From Ailurus styani (taxonomy: Eukaryota; Chordata; Mammalia; Carnivora; Ailuridae): DNA of 64,000 nt. The number at the start of each line of letters is the position of its first letter. Positions within the stretch are counted from its first letter, which is position 1. The stretch is taken from contig LNAC01000163.1 of NCBI GenBank assembly GCA_002007465.1, forward strand, positions 558,137-622,136. Direction: 5' to 3'. Below, one piece after another: positions 11,106-21,645 of the stretch. Under the pieces are notes generated by a model. The model had not been told where the DNA came from and made no database searches. It was given only the letters and a program-made list of their open reading frames with translations. The position numbers were made by a program, and so were the translations under genes.

Positions 11106-11975
11106 TAAAACATTTTATTTATTTTAATTTTACTATTTTTTTATTTTATTTAAATTCAGTTAGCCAATATATAGTACATCATTAGTTTTTGGTGTAGTAT
11201 TCAGTGGTTCATTAGTTGGGGACAACACCCAGTGCTCATCAGATCAGATGCTCTCCTTAATGCCCATCACCCAGTTACCCAATTCCCCCACCTACATCCC
11301 TTTCCACAACCATCATTTTGTTTCCCAGAGTCAAGAGTTTATCATGGTTTTTCTCCCTCTCTGATTTCTTCCCATTAAGTATTCCCTCCCTTCTCCTATG
11401 ATCCTCTGTGCTATTTAGTATATTCCACTTATAAGTGAAACCATATGATAATTGTCTTTCTCTGATTGGGTTATTTCACTTAACACAATACCCTCCAGTT
11501 CATTTACATCAGTGTAAATGATAAGTATTCATCCTTTCTGATGGCTGAGTAATATTCCATGGTATGTATGAGTCACATCTTCTTTATCCAACCGTTGAAG
11601 AACATCTTGGCTCCTTCCCAAGTTTGGCTATTGTGGACATTGCTGCTATGAATATTGGGGTGCATGTGCCTCTTCTTTTCACTATATCTGTATCTTTGGG
11701 GTAAATACCCAGTAGTGTCGTTGCTGGATCAAAGGGTAGCTCTGTTTTCAGTGTCTTGAGGAACCTCCATCCTGTTTTCCAGAGTGGTTGTACCAGTTTG
11801 CATTCCTACCAGCAGTGTAAGAGGGTTCCCCTTTCTCCACATTCTCACCAACATTTGTTGTTCCCTGTCTTGTTAATTTTAGCCATTCTGACTGATGTAA
11901 TGTGGTATCTCATTGTGGTTTTGATTTTTGTTTCCCTGATGACATGTGATGTAGAGCATTTTTACATGTGTCTTC
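11106..11975 (-). mobile_element. 5'-truncated L1, antisense, about 870 bp
   Basis: Reads through the reversed carnivore L1 3' UTR (tagccaatatatagtacatc, cagtgctcatcagatcagat) and the reversed 3' part of ORF2 (atatgataattgtctttctc, ttggctattgtggacattgc, taaatacccagtagtgtcgt). A perfect 12-bp acttactctttt TSD lies at 11094-11105 and 11976-11987. The ORF2 reading frame carries stops and indels, so this is a dead C-terminal fragment of reverse-transcriptase protein ORF2p. Confidence 0.95.
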
Positions 11976-11987
11976 ACTTACTCTTTT

Positions 11988-12594
11988 AGATGATCAATCT
12001 TGTGTCAGTTTTCATTCCAAATATAATTCAGAGAAAAATCAGGTTTTATTCTGCTTTTTTTTAACCTGTCCACTGGTAGGTCTCCTCATGAGGTTTTGTT
12101 GAATTCCAAGCATTTCTTTTCTATCCAGGACAGAATGGCTTTCCTTTTGTCTTTCATGTGCTATAACTTTTTTAAAACTTACTTCTTTTCATGTTGCTGC
12201 CATCTGAAGTAAGGAAAGTATGTGCTGCAAAATGTAAAATAAATCATCATGCATAATATCAAAGGTAGGCCTTTTTGCTCTGTTCTAGTTCTTTTACTTT
12301 AGTGATGATTATAATTTCAAAAATAATATAAATAAAAATGTCCATGCACTCTGTATTAGAGATGTCATATTTTTGTAGGGAGTAGTGATGAGGAATGGAA
12401 CTATGTCCAGTTCACACCAGTGCCCTTTGGAATTTATTTTAACATGATGTATTGAATTGTTCAAACCCAGCTTCAGCCATGAGCTTTGCAGAAAGAAGAA
12501 TGAACAGCTCTTGGGTTTTAAGCGATAAACCTTCAAAAAGCACATTTAACCATAGAATCCTTGGTAGATAGAATCTAGGTAGAATGCCTCTGGA
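11988..12594. other. single-copy DNA
   Basis: No recognised element. The 78-codon reverse frame at 12309-12545 has no identifiable domain. Confidence 0.45.
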
Positions 12595-12725
12595 GAGAGA
12601 CATTGTTATCCATGCATTACAGAAGAGGCTTGTCTAAACTACCTTCTAGTAAGAGTTAGAGCTAAGAATCACACCAAATTTAACCCTAAATCCTGCACTT
12701 CTAAATACCATGCAATATTGCTTCC
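12595..12725 (+). mobile_element. MIR SINE fragment
   Basis: Diverged match to the 3' half of MIR: ttatccatgcattacagaagaggc ... tagagctaagaatcacaccaaat ... cctgcacttctaaataccatgc, corresponding to 'ttacagatgaggaaac ... gagctgggattcgaaccc'. Old and partial. Confidence 0.55.
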
Positions 12726-13457
12726 CACGTGACTTTCTGTCAACAGAGTCTCCCCTGTAGATGAATTTCACTCCTCATTAAGCCCAAATTAAGGTAATAA
12801 AGTTTGAAAGACAGGGTGGGTATAGTGTTGTCACTACTCTCCACCTTAAGGTCACCTGGAGCAGTGTACTAAGGCCCTTGTGTTTTACTACACTTGTAAT
12901 AACAACTATCTTTGCTGCATTGATGTGATTTCAGCATGTGTGATTTTTCCTTTAACACAAGGCACTGGAACTTCTGTTGCAGTTTGTACTTTATTTATGC
13001 ATTCAACAAATACATGCCAAGTAACTTCTTTTTCTGAGTCCCTAGGAAAACAATGATTTGAAAGTTGGCCATGAAACTTTACAATACTGACGAATCCACT
13101 ACTCACAGTTTTCTTTATGGCCACCAGAAATTTTCCCTAGGACTAATCTATATGAGAGATTGTGATGGATGAATGTCCCACAAGCTTCGACATGTTCAGT
13201 ACCACTTTTTAGTTATCTAGTCTTTTGCAGTAGGAACCAAATTTTTCTAATTTTGAGAGTGTCTCCAGCCAACTTCACTGCATGATAATGTTGTGTTTAT
13301 GTAATTTCTAATATCATTTCTCTTGAAAAGCTTTAAAAGTACTCAAAATCCATGTCCCTTGTGAGAAAAACTTTGAAATTGGTAGAGTTTAATCTATTGT
13401 AAAAATTGTCATACTAGTGGAATCACCTTCCAGGAGATTAAATTAGTGATAACGGCT
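12726..13457. other. single-copy DNA
   Basis: No recognised repeat. The 72-codon reverse frame (12906-13124) has no recognised homology and no exon-like borders. Confidence 0.45.
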
Positions 13458-13470
13458 TCAGATCCTTTTT

Positions 13471-13689
13471 TTTTTTTTTTAAAGATTTTTTATTTTTATT
13501 TATTTATTTGACAGAGAGAGAGAGAGAGAGAGAGAGATCACAAGTAGGCAGAGAGGCAGGCAGAGAGAGAGGAGGAAGCAGGCTCCCTGCCGAGCAGAGA
13601 GCCCGATGTGGGCCTCGATCCCAGGACCCTGAGATCATGACCTGAGCCGAAGGCAGAGGCTTTAAACCGCTGAGCCACCCAGGCGCCCA
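13471..13689 (-). mobile_element. Can-SINE, complete, antisense
   Basis: T-tract, (TTTA)n, uninterrupted GA run, ggcagagaggcaggcagaga, atcatgacctgagccgaagg and aggcgccca. A perfect tcagatccttttt TSD lies at 13458-13470 and 13690-13702. Low divergence, so a young copy. Confidence 0.97.
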
Positions 13690-13845
13690 TCAGATCCTTT
13701 TTATAATTCTCTTTTTCTATGAGTGTCTGCCTTTAGTCCTTCCTTCTAAAACTTCAGTTAACACCAGAACCATGTGTAAAGGTCCTGTTTTCTATAGTAC
13801 ATTTATAAACTCTCTTCACTCTTTCTAGTTATATGGGACCCCTTT

Positions 13846-14228
13846 TGTGATGGTTAATTTTATGTGTCAACTTGACGAGGCTAAGTGATACCCACATAGC
13901 TGCTAAAATATTATTTGTGGGTGTTTCTGTTAGGGTATTCCGGAAGAGGTTAGTATTTGAATTTGCTGACTGAATAAAGATCACCTCACCAATGTGGTGG
14001 GCATCATTCAGTCCATTAAGGCCCTGAATAGAACAAAAAGGCAGAGGAGGGGCAAATTTTCTCTCTGTTTGATCTGAAACATCTATCTATTCCTGCCTTC
14101 GAATATTAGCACTTCTGGTTCTCAGGCCTCCAGACTCCGAGTTGGACTTGCAGCACTGGCTCCCCTGGTTTCCATGCCTTTGGGTTTGGACTAGAACTTT
14201 GTTATGGAAGCCCTAGAAACAAACATAG
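13846..14228 (+). mobile_element. ERVL-class solo LTR
   Basis: Begins tgtgatggttaattttatgt gtcaacttgac, continues with gggtgtttctgttagggt, ctgactgaataaagatcacc and ggccctgaatagaacaaaaa, and ends near tttgttatggaagccctag. This is the layout of a widespread mammalian ERVL-type LTR (MLT2-like; exact subfamily not certain). No retroviral coding sequence adjoins it. It is an inert solo LTR. Confidence 0.75.
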
Positions 14229-14921
14229 AATTCATTACATAATCATTTACAAAATAATTGTTACCTACCAGACACTGATGTGTACAATGGGTATGTAACA
14301 TTCAGTAAAACCCAGGCCTAGCTATCAGTTAAGTTTAATTACAATAAACGTGGGGAAGAACAATAATGTAAGTATATACAATTTGCAAACTAACTGTGTG
14401 CAAGCAATGGAGTAGCAAAAATAAAAAAAAAAATCTTTTTAAATTTTTCTATATACTGCCTTGTTATATTTCCATTTATTGGCATTTTGTTGACACTTCA
14501 GACCTTTAAAATATAGTCAGTTTCCTCTACTTATCATTAATACCTACTGCTTTCCCTCTAAAGAATGAATAATATCTTGTGGGTATAGGTCTGTAGCTTT
14601 AAATGAAATAAATTGTTTTCTCATAAGAGAATATAATGATATTCAAAGTTATAACTAAAATAAGATAAATAGAATGAAGTAATCTGACTGGAAGGAAAAT
14701 ATAATGTTTTTCCCTTAATTCAGTATCAGCCAAATAGAGGAAAAATTATGTGTAAACAAACAAGTTGCCAGAACTCAGAGGTTTAACAGTGCTTCATGCC
14801 TTATTAGCTCAAGTACCAGGAAAAATCAAACATGATTGTAAGTTCTGGGGATACTGGAATCAGACCTGAAATTCCTCATCTCACTTTCTTCTTATTTGTA
14901 TATGTGGTTCAACTTTTTCAA
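14229..14921. other. single-copy AT-rich DNA
   Basis: No recognised element beyond short A and T runs near 14415-14445. Confidence 0.45.
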
Positions 14922-14932
14922 GAATTAAAAAT

Positions 14933-15125
14933 AAGGGGGGTACATGAGTGGCACTGTTAGTTAAGCATCCAGCTCTTGGTTTTGGTTCAGGTCATGATCT
15001 TAGTGTCATGGGATTGATTTCAGCTTCAAGCTCTGTGTTCAGTGCAGAATCTGCTTGAGTTTCTTTCTCCCTCTACTTCTGCCTCTCCCCCATCTCTATA
15101 ATCAGTAAATCTTTAAAAAAAAAAG
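14933..15125 (+). mobile_element. Can-SINE, diverged
   Basis: gtacatgagtggcactgtta, ttaagcatccagctcttggt, ggttcaggtcatgatcttag, a pyrimidine-rich stretch and taaatctttaaaaaaaa. Old subfamily with many substitutions. TSD gaattaaaaat at 14922-14932 and 15126-15136 is still intact. Confidence 0.93.
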
Positions 15126-15136
15126 GAATTAAAAAT

Positions 15137-17314
15137 TGTATGAAGAGTCAGTGTACAATTTCTTTGCTTTCATACTTTTCAGGCTAAAATGCAAATTTAT
15201 TTAACACTTTCTGTTTGGATATTCCTATATTTGGAATTCAAGTTTAGATTTGTTTTTATCCATTATGCTAGACCTAAGCATGAAATCAATAAATCACTGT
15301 ATTTCCCCACAGTGTCCTCTCACTATTTGTTTTTCTCCATTATCTATTAAAAGACATAAAATAAACTTTTTGTTTTTTTTAATAAACTTTGAATGTAAGC
15401 AGACTAGAGTAATTCCTTGTTATTGGAATAAAAGAAGGTGCAATTGAGAAAAATATGCTTAATTGCTAAATGGAGGTCTAAAACAATAATACAAATTTTG
15501 GAGTACATTGCTTTCCTCTAAAGAGAGATACTGGACATTTTAGAAAAAGGTTTACATTTTAAAAGACTTTTCTTTTAGTTAGCATGTTCAGTGACAAGGG
15601 TGATTGGACTCAGAGTGAACAATTAGGACATTGCAGCAAAAATCTAGGAGAGGTACTCTGATAGTGTGGGTGGATCAGGTAGAACCCTTTCAAAAGGAAA
15701 GAGGCATGGAAAAACCTAGCTGGTTGCAAAATCAGCAATGAATAATAAATGGGAAAAGCGTCCTTTGTTATTCTTTTCTTACTTAGAATTGGACCATTAT
15801 GGAAGAGCATTTGTTTTGATAAAAGTGACCTCAGGAGAGTCATAGGAGTAACATCAATGAATTTTGCTAAATGTTTAGGCAATGAGAAAAGGAAATTCAC
15901 TCATCACTGAATTATTCAGGGGATGATTATCTAGGTGATAGACTTTTTCAGAATTTTTTTTCCCGTTTTCCATCTGTTGCTCACAATTGGTCATTTCACT
16001 GCTCATTAGTCTCCGTACCAGAAAGATGGAAATTATTTTGAAACTCCAGCGTCTTTAAATGCGCTATCTTGTTTGCATCTTAATAGAGATTTTGGTTGTT
16101 TTTGTCTCTGTGGATTACAGTAATCCATTTTCTAGCATCGCAGAGTATTTTAGAGCAGGAACAGCTCTTGAAAATCATTTACTCCAATGCTACTAGAAAA
16201 TGTTAAATGATTTGTCCCAAGTCCCATAGCTGCAAGGAAGGAAAAGAATTGGATCAAACTGCAGATCTCCTCAAAATAAATATGCCATTCCTTCCATAGA
16301 GGTCATTACCTGTCTTTACTACATTATGATAATATTGAAAATTAACTTTAAAAAATAGGTGCATTGGGAATTCTGTAGGTTTATTTACTTACTTCTCAGG
16401 TCTTTATCACCTGCTTAGAAAAGTTGTTCTGTGTATCTTTATTTTATAATGCTAGCTTAGGCTGCCTCCCATCAGACTCCATGCCTTCAGGTTCTTTTCC
16501 TTTTAAGCCTGGCTATAGCATGGTAAGCAAATTTCTTTGGTTCCATCAAACAAGCATACAGATTGTTCACTTTTTATGTTAGTTTTTAATAGTATAAATT
16601 TATAGATTATCACTACAAGGAAATAAGAAATGAGAAAAAGAGCAACTTATTTAGAGATGATCCTTTCTTGAGATGGTAACTGGAGATTTCCAAGCTGGAA
16701 ATTTCATTGAACTTGTACTCTCTTTTATTCTGAATTTGGGACTCTTGTATGCTCCCCTTCTTTCTAACCACAACCCTCTTCGTTACTCCAGGATTCAGTT
16801 GGGGAAAATAATAGGTGTCCTTTGCTTCTCGCATGACTGGCACACTGGAAGGCATTCACTTATTTGGGAAACTAAAGATTGAAATTTTTTAAAATGACAG
16901 GAAAGGACAAGTAGATAATAGTAGCAGTATGAGAAGTATTTTTTTTCTCTAAAGCATATTGCTACATGATGTGTGCCTGTGTGCACGTATGTATGGATTA
17001 GTGTATGTTTTTATTACCTAGTTTTTATTTTGCAATTGAAATTAAAGCAACCACTCTGGGGCAATAGAGTGACCTATGTAGCATTTAAATGGGCTCTATA
17101 AATAGTATTTAGACTGATACTCAATAAGTTGCCTACCTCATTGCACTAACGTATAAGTACTTTGCAAATAATAGCAACCTATTGCCTTCTTATTAATAGA
17201 CACAGAGCCTGGTTGAAAATACAAATGTCAAAAGTCATTCAACATCAATTCAAACAAACATTTATTGAGATGTGTATTCCATTAATTATTATAATCACAA
17301 TAATGTGACATTTT
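15137..17314. other. single-copy DNA, long repeat-poor stretch
   Basis: 2.2 kb with almost no interspersed repeats. The part near 16140-16275 (ttagagcaggaacagctctt ... atttgtcccaagtcccatagctgc ... ggatcaaactgcagatctcc) may be a very old MIR-like sequence. Forward and reverse frames at 15610-15900, 16613-16855 and 16673-16882 overlap on opposite strands and look like chance. Confidence 0.45.
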
Positions 17315-17331
17315 ATCATACTTTTTCTTTT

Positions 17332-17489
17332 TGGGGGGTGTCTTATTTTTATTTAACTTTATTTTATTATTTTTATTTTATTTTTTATTATGTTCAATTA
17401 GCCAACATACAGTACATTATTACTTTTTGATGTAGTGTTCAACGATTCATTAGTTATGTATAACACCTGGTGCTCTCACCACATGTGCC
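17332..17489 (-). mobile_element. very short 5'-truncated L1, antisense
   Basis: Reversed carnivore L1 3' UTR only: gttcaattagccaacataca, tgatgtagtgttcaacgatt and cacctggtgctctcacc. A 17-bp TSD (17315-17331 and 17490-17506, one mismatch) proves that it is an independent insertion of about 158 bp. Confidence 0.94.
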
Positions 17490-17721
17490 ATCGTACTTTT
17501 TCTTTTCTATTAATCTTTTCCACGTCCCTTTTCACAAAACTGGCCACCCTTATTTCTTACTTCAGCATTCCACAAACATTATGTTCAGATTGAGAAGATT
17601 AGCCTGTATTTTCAAAACCCTTGCCTCTGCATTCTGTGGCTTCTAGGATTGGCCTATTTCTGCCTATTAAATCATATTACTTTCAGATTTGGTTTCTGCA
17701 TTTGTATTAACATTTTCTTCC

Positions 17722-17905
17722 CGGGTACCTGGGTGGCTCAGTCATTTAAGCGTCTGCCTTCGGCTCAGGTCATGATCTCAAAGCCCTGGGATCAAGCCCT
17801 GCGTTGGGCTCCTTGCTCAGTGGGGAGGTTGCTTCTCCCTCTCCACCTAGCTCTTTCTCTCTCTCAAATAAATTAATAAAAAAAATCTTTAAAAAACAAA
17901 AACCG
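17722..17905 (+). mobile_element. Can-SINE, older subfamily
   Basis: ggtacctgggtggctcagtc, atttaagcgtctgccttcgg, gatctcaaagccctgggatc, ending with aaataaattaataaaaaaaatcttt. An imperfect TSD of the aacattttcttcc type lies at 17709-17721 and 17906-17919. Confidence 0.92.
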
Positions 17906-17966
17906 AACCATTTCCTTCCTTGGAATTGTTATTCCACGCTTCTAGGTAGATTCAAAGTAGAGAAGT

Positions 17967-18129
17967 TTTAGAGGGGAAAGGGGTGGGGGGGATAGGTGAG
18001 CCTGATGATGGGTATAAAAGAGGACACAGATTGTATAGAGCACTGGGTGTTATACACAAACAATGAATCAAGGAACACTACATCGAAAACTAATGATATA
18101 CTGTATGGTGACTAACAACATAATAAAAA
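17967..18129 (+). mobile_element. carnivore L1 3' end
   Basis: G-rich start (gggtgggggggataggtgag), then gatgatgggtataaaagagg, gcactgggtgttatacacaa, aacactacatcgaaaactaa and an A-rich tail. TSD aaagtagagaagt at 17954-17966 and 18130-18142, 12 of 13. A 163-bp 5'-truncated insertion. Confidence 0.93.
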
Positions 18130-18154
18130 AAAGTGGAGAAGTGAACAAATATTA

Positions 18155-18345
18155 ATCAAAGGTCAGCCAGATGCCAAACATTTGCCATCTTATTTAATCC
18201 TAACTGAAAAAAGTAAGTATGATAACCTTCATTTTTACAGATAAGAAAGCAGAGGCTCAGAAAAGGCTTAGCCAATATCATAGCACAAGCAATTGTAAAA
18301 GCTCTTGCTTGAACTATGATAAACTGACCCCAGATTAAGGTCTTT
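18155..18345 (+). mobile_element. MIR SINE
   Basis: Runs through most of MIR: gccagatgccaaacatttgcc, cttatttaatcctaac, ttcatttttacagataag, aaagcagaggctcagaaaag and tagcacaagcaattg. Clear although diverged. Confidence 0.8.
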
Positions 18346-19293
18346 CCCACACTGAAGCTCTTCACTACATTTTACTATCTTTATGTAGTATGTGTATCAA
18401 CATTGCATTTTTAGCTGAGAAGAGAAACCATGAGTGATTTAAACCTGCATCTCAAAGTGACAGAATATTTTGCCATATGTGGGAAAAATAAATGTTTATT
18501 GAATCAATTAAACTGAATAGTTTCTCAATATTGTAAATAAAAGAAGTGAATTGTATAGGAAGCTACACTGAAAATCCTACTATTATAATAAAGTAGTAAC
18601 AATTTTGAATTCTTAAGAGAGATTAATGTGATTAATTGAAACATATAACAAGTACCTTCAGTTGAGGAAGAGACAGAAGTTAATTAAAAAAAAACTAATC
18701 CTCAAGTGTAAATGCTTAAATAGTTCACTGAGAAATGGTGTAGTGCCTGGCAGTGTTTCTTAGAGAACAAAGGCTGACTTTGGTTTAAAAGTATTTCTGT
18801 TTAAAAAAAAAAAAAGTACTTCTGTAATGGCTGGTAGACTCACTTTAGTTAATCAACCTGGAAGGTTTTGCGGTCAGAGCTGGAGCAAGATACATGGAAA
18901 ACACTAAGGGGGTTTTAATAAGGGCAAATAGGATTCCTTCAAGTCAAACACTGTTAGCCATATAAGAAGGAGCTGGATCTTTTAATACTTCCACATGTTA
19001 TTGTTGCAGGTTACTTTCTTTGTTTGAATTACTGATTTGTAGCGCCAGAAGTGGATCAGTTCAATTGGGTTTAAATTGATTGATTACGCTTGGCAGTTTT
19101 CTTAATATGTGAAGGTTAGTGGATTGCCTCCCATAAGGAGAAGAATTGTCACTTCTTGGGAAAGAGTTTAATGGATCATGGATTTCACCTAGTATTGACC
19201 TGTTATTCTCTGCTCTGAGGCTATAGACTAAAGCTATAACACACATTAGCCTTCTGCAGATGTATGCTCTAGGCCTCAAGGATTAGGCCAATT
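18346..19293. other. single-copy DNA
   Basis: No recognised family. A small imperfect tandem duplication with an internal A-run lies at 18784-18825 (see findings). Confidence 0.45.
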
Positions 19294-19307
19294 TAAACAC
19301 TGCTGGA

Positions 19308-19658
19308 GGGCGCCTGGGTGGCTCAGTGGGTTAAAGCCTCTGCTTTCAGCTCAGGTCATGATCTCAGGGTCCTGGGATCGAGGCCCGCGTCGGGCTCTCT
19401 GCTCTGCAGGGAGCCTGCTTCCTCCTCCTCTCTCTCTGCCTGCCTCTCTGCCTACTTGTGATCTCTCTCTCTGTGTATCAAATAAATAAATAAAATCTTT
19501 AAAAAAAAAAAATTAGCAAGATTAATTTCTCTCTCTCTCTCTCTCTTTTTAAAACTGGTTTTTAATGTGGCTGCTAGAAGAGTTAAAAACGCCCTATGGG
19601 GCTCATATTATATTTCTGTCGGACAGTGTCGTATTCGNTATAAAAAAAAAAAAAAAAA

Positions 19659-19699
<41 letters not shown>
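19308..19699 (+). mobile_element. Can-SINE with a probable 3'-transduced segment
   Basis: A complete SINE (19308-19512, with its own A-tail) is followed by about 130 bp of other DNA: attagcaagattaattt, a TC run (19528-19545), then about 90 bp resembling the end of a MER5-type hAT element (ttttaatgtggctgctagaa, catattatatttctgtcgga). A second poly(A) of about 58 nt closes it, with a TTTT interruption and one ambiguous base at 19638. A perfect 14-bp TSD, taaacactgctgga, brackets the whole unit (19294-19307 and 19700-19713). This indicates one insertion from a read-through SINE transcript. An assembly artefact near the homopolymer is the alternative. Confidence 0.85.
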
Positions 19700-19701
<2 letters not shown>

Positions 19702-19867
19702 AACACTGCTGGATTAGTAAAATTTCATACTCATCACTCAAACCATCCCTAAACATATGCATAATTAAGGATTGATTGGTGTAATCACTTTACAAGCAAG
19801 ACAACACCTTACTACTTTTTTACTAGAGAAGAAAAATACACGTATAATCAATTTCTATGTTCTCAAT

Positions 19868-20103
19868 TAGGGGTCTGCAAACTTTCTGTAAAGGGCTAAA
19901 TAATAAATATTTTAGGGTCTGTGGGCCATAAGGTATCCGTTGCAATTATGCAACTCTGCCATTCTAGCATGAAGGTAGTTAAAGACAATACATAAACAAA
20001 TGGCGTGGCTGTGTTACAATAAAAATTTAGTTACAGAATTTATTTAAAGAAATAGCAGGATATGACCTACAGGCCAGATATGAATTTACTGACTCCTATT
20101 CTA
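19868..20103 (+). mobile_element. MER1-like hAT-Charlie element
   Basis: Starts aggggtctgcaaactttctg taaagggcta and continues gggtctgtgggccataagg, ttgcaattatgcaactctgcc, aatggcgtggctgtgttaca and ataaaaatttagttacag. It ends with the diverged inverted counterpart around tgaatttactgactcctatt. This is a non-autonomous cut-and-paste transposon, old and internally inert. Confidence 0.85.
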
Positions 20104-20275
20104 GATACCACATGTGAATTATTTCATTTAATTCTTACAACATATATGAATTCTATTAATATTATTTCTTCTTTAAAAATGAATATATTGAACATAATAT
20201 CTAAGCCTGTCATTTAACTAAAAAGTTGAGCTATGATTTAAAACCATATTTTTTTACCTGTTTACCATCACACTT
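20104..20275 (+). mobile_element. MIR SINE, diverged
   Basis: tgaattatttcatttaattcttacaac ... ttctttaaaaatgaatatattg ... ctaagcctgtcatttaactaaaaagttgagctatgatttaaaacc follows the MIR order (atctcatttaatcctcacaac ... gagctgggatttgaaccc). It is directly adjacent to the hAT element, which may have landed inside it. Confidence 0.6.
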
Positions 20276-20809
20276 ATTCTTGTATGTTTTTGGTCAAGTG
20301 TTTGTATGAGGTAAGACTAATTTCAGCTCTAAATGACAGAAAATATAAAGTAGTGGTAGCTTAATCAAGATACAAGCTGATCTTTAATTTAAAGTTAGAC
20401 AAGTGGCAGGATTGATATGAAAGCCAACAACATCCAGAAATCCCATTTCTTTTATTTTGTTATTCTGTGATTTTCATCTAGAACATTATAACTTGTGATT
20501 CAAGATGCCTGCTCCAGCTCCATCTAACATATCCATTCTCAAAACAGCAGATAAAAGTAAAGGGTGATACAGGAGAGCAATGTCATTTGCTTGAATGAAA
20601 CTGTTGTATACGGCACTTCTATTTTTTTCTCATGACCACATTCAGGAAAGCTTGGAAACAGTCTTTATTGTGGGCAAGTACATGCTCAGGTAAATCATAA
20701 TTTCTATTACTGTAGAGGAAAGGAGGAATTGAAATGGAATCGGCAGACTCTCACAGGAGTTATACCTTCTCTGTTTAATGAAAGGCAAGTAGGAGTGTGA
20801 GGTGGTGGC
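20276..20809. other. single-copy DNA
   Basis: No recognised element. Confidence 0.4.
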
Positions 20810-20975
20810 TGCAATTTACTGAGCTGCTACAAAGAGAGGGTTGTGTGCGGACTTTACATGGGCTCTACCACCTAGTCTTTGTTATAGTCCAATGAGAAAG
20901 AGTCCTAGGTAGATTAAATAACTTCGCCAAGTCTGCACAGATAGTAAATAGCAGGTTTAGGAAACCAATCAAGCT
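20810..20975 (+). mobile_element. MIR SINE, diverged
   Basis: gcaatttactgagctgctac, ggactttacatgggctctac, agattaaataacttcgccaa, gtctgcacagatagtaaatag and caggtttaggaaacc match MIR landmarks in order, with an internal deletion. Confidence 0.6.
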
Positions 20976-21151
20976 AAGTATAATCTCCAAGTCCATACAT
21001 TTTCATTAGAGTAGTAATTTTTGAACACGTTTGGGGTTTTCAAGCGAACTTGAGAATATGACAGAACTAAAGTCAATAGAAAAACATTGATATTAATAAA
21101 ATTTCTCTTAAAAATCTGCTTCAATATGAAGAATTTGGACCCCTTGAGCAC

Positions 21152-21410
21152 TATTGTTGGGAATGTAAAATGGTGCAGCCTCTATGGAAAACAGTATGGT
21201 GGTTCCTCAAAAATTAAAACTTAAAAACAGAATTAACATATGGTCTAGCAATTTCACGTCTGGGTATGTACCCTAAAGAATTAAAAGCAGAGTCTTGAAG
21301 AGATATTTTTATACCTATGTTCATAGCAGCATTCTTACAATAGCCCCAAATGGGCTATTGAGGGATGAATGGGATGAACAAATTGTAGTGTGTGTAGGCA
21401 TATTATAATA
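21152..21410 (+). mobile_element. old L1 ORF2 fragment
   Basis: ttgttgggaatgtaaaatgg tgcagcctctatgg, agtatggtggttcctcaaaa, tggtctagcaatttcacgtc, tgggtatgtaccctaaagaa and ttcatagcagcattcttaca match the 3' third of mammalian L1 ORF2 on the plus strand. The frame is broken. The fragment ends in AT-rich simple sequence. Confidence 0.88.
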
Positions 21411-21645
21411 TAATATTTTATTTTATGTAAAATGTCATATAATTGTTCTATATAATATATAACATAATATATAATCATATCATTATATTATGTTCATTAT
21501 ATACAATATAAACATATACATAGATAACACAATCACATACATATATATACATATGTATAGGGGTCTGCAAACTTTCTGTAAAGGGCTAAATAATAATATA
21601 CATATACATATAATATACATATATACATATATGTATGTGTGGTTC
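21411..21645. repeat. AT-rich / (TATACA)n low-complexity tract
   Basis: Dominated by tataatata and acatatatac type words. It is interrupted at 21558-21596 by 39 bp of non-repetitive sequence identical to the start of the MER1-like element at 19868. The tract lies where the old L1 fragment loses similarity. Confidence 0.85.

Noticed and set aside
13846..14228. Possible endogenous retrovirus with coding content near the ERVL-type LTR
   Set aside because: Only a solo LTR is present. No gag, pol or env similarity is seen on either side.
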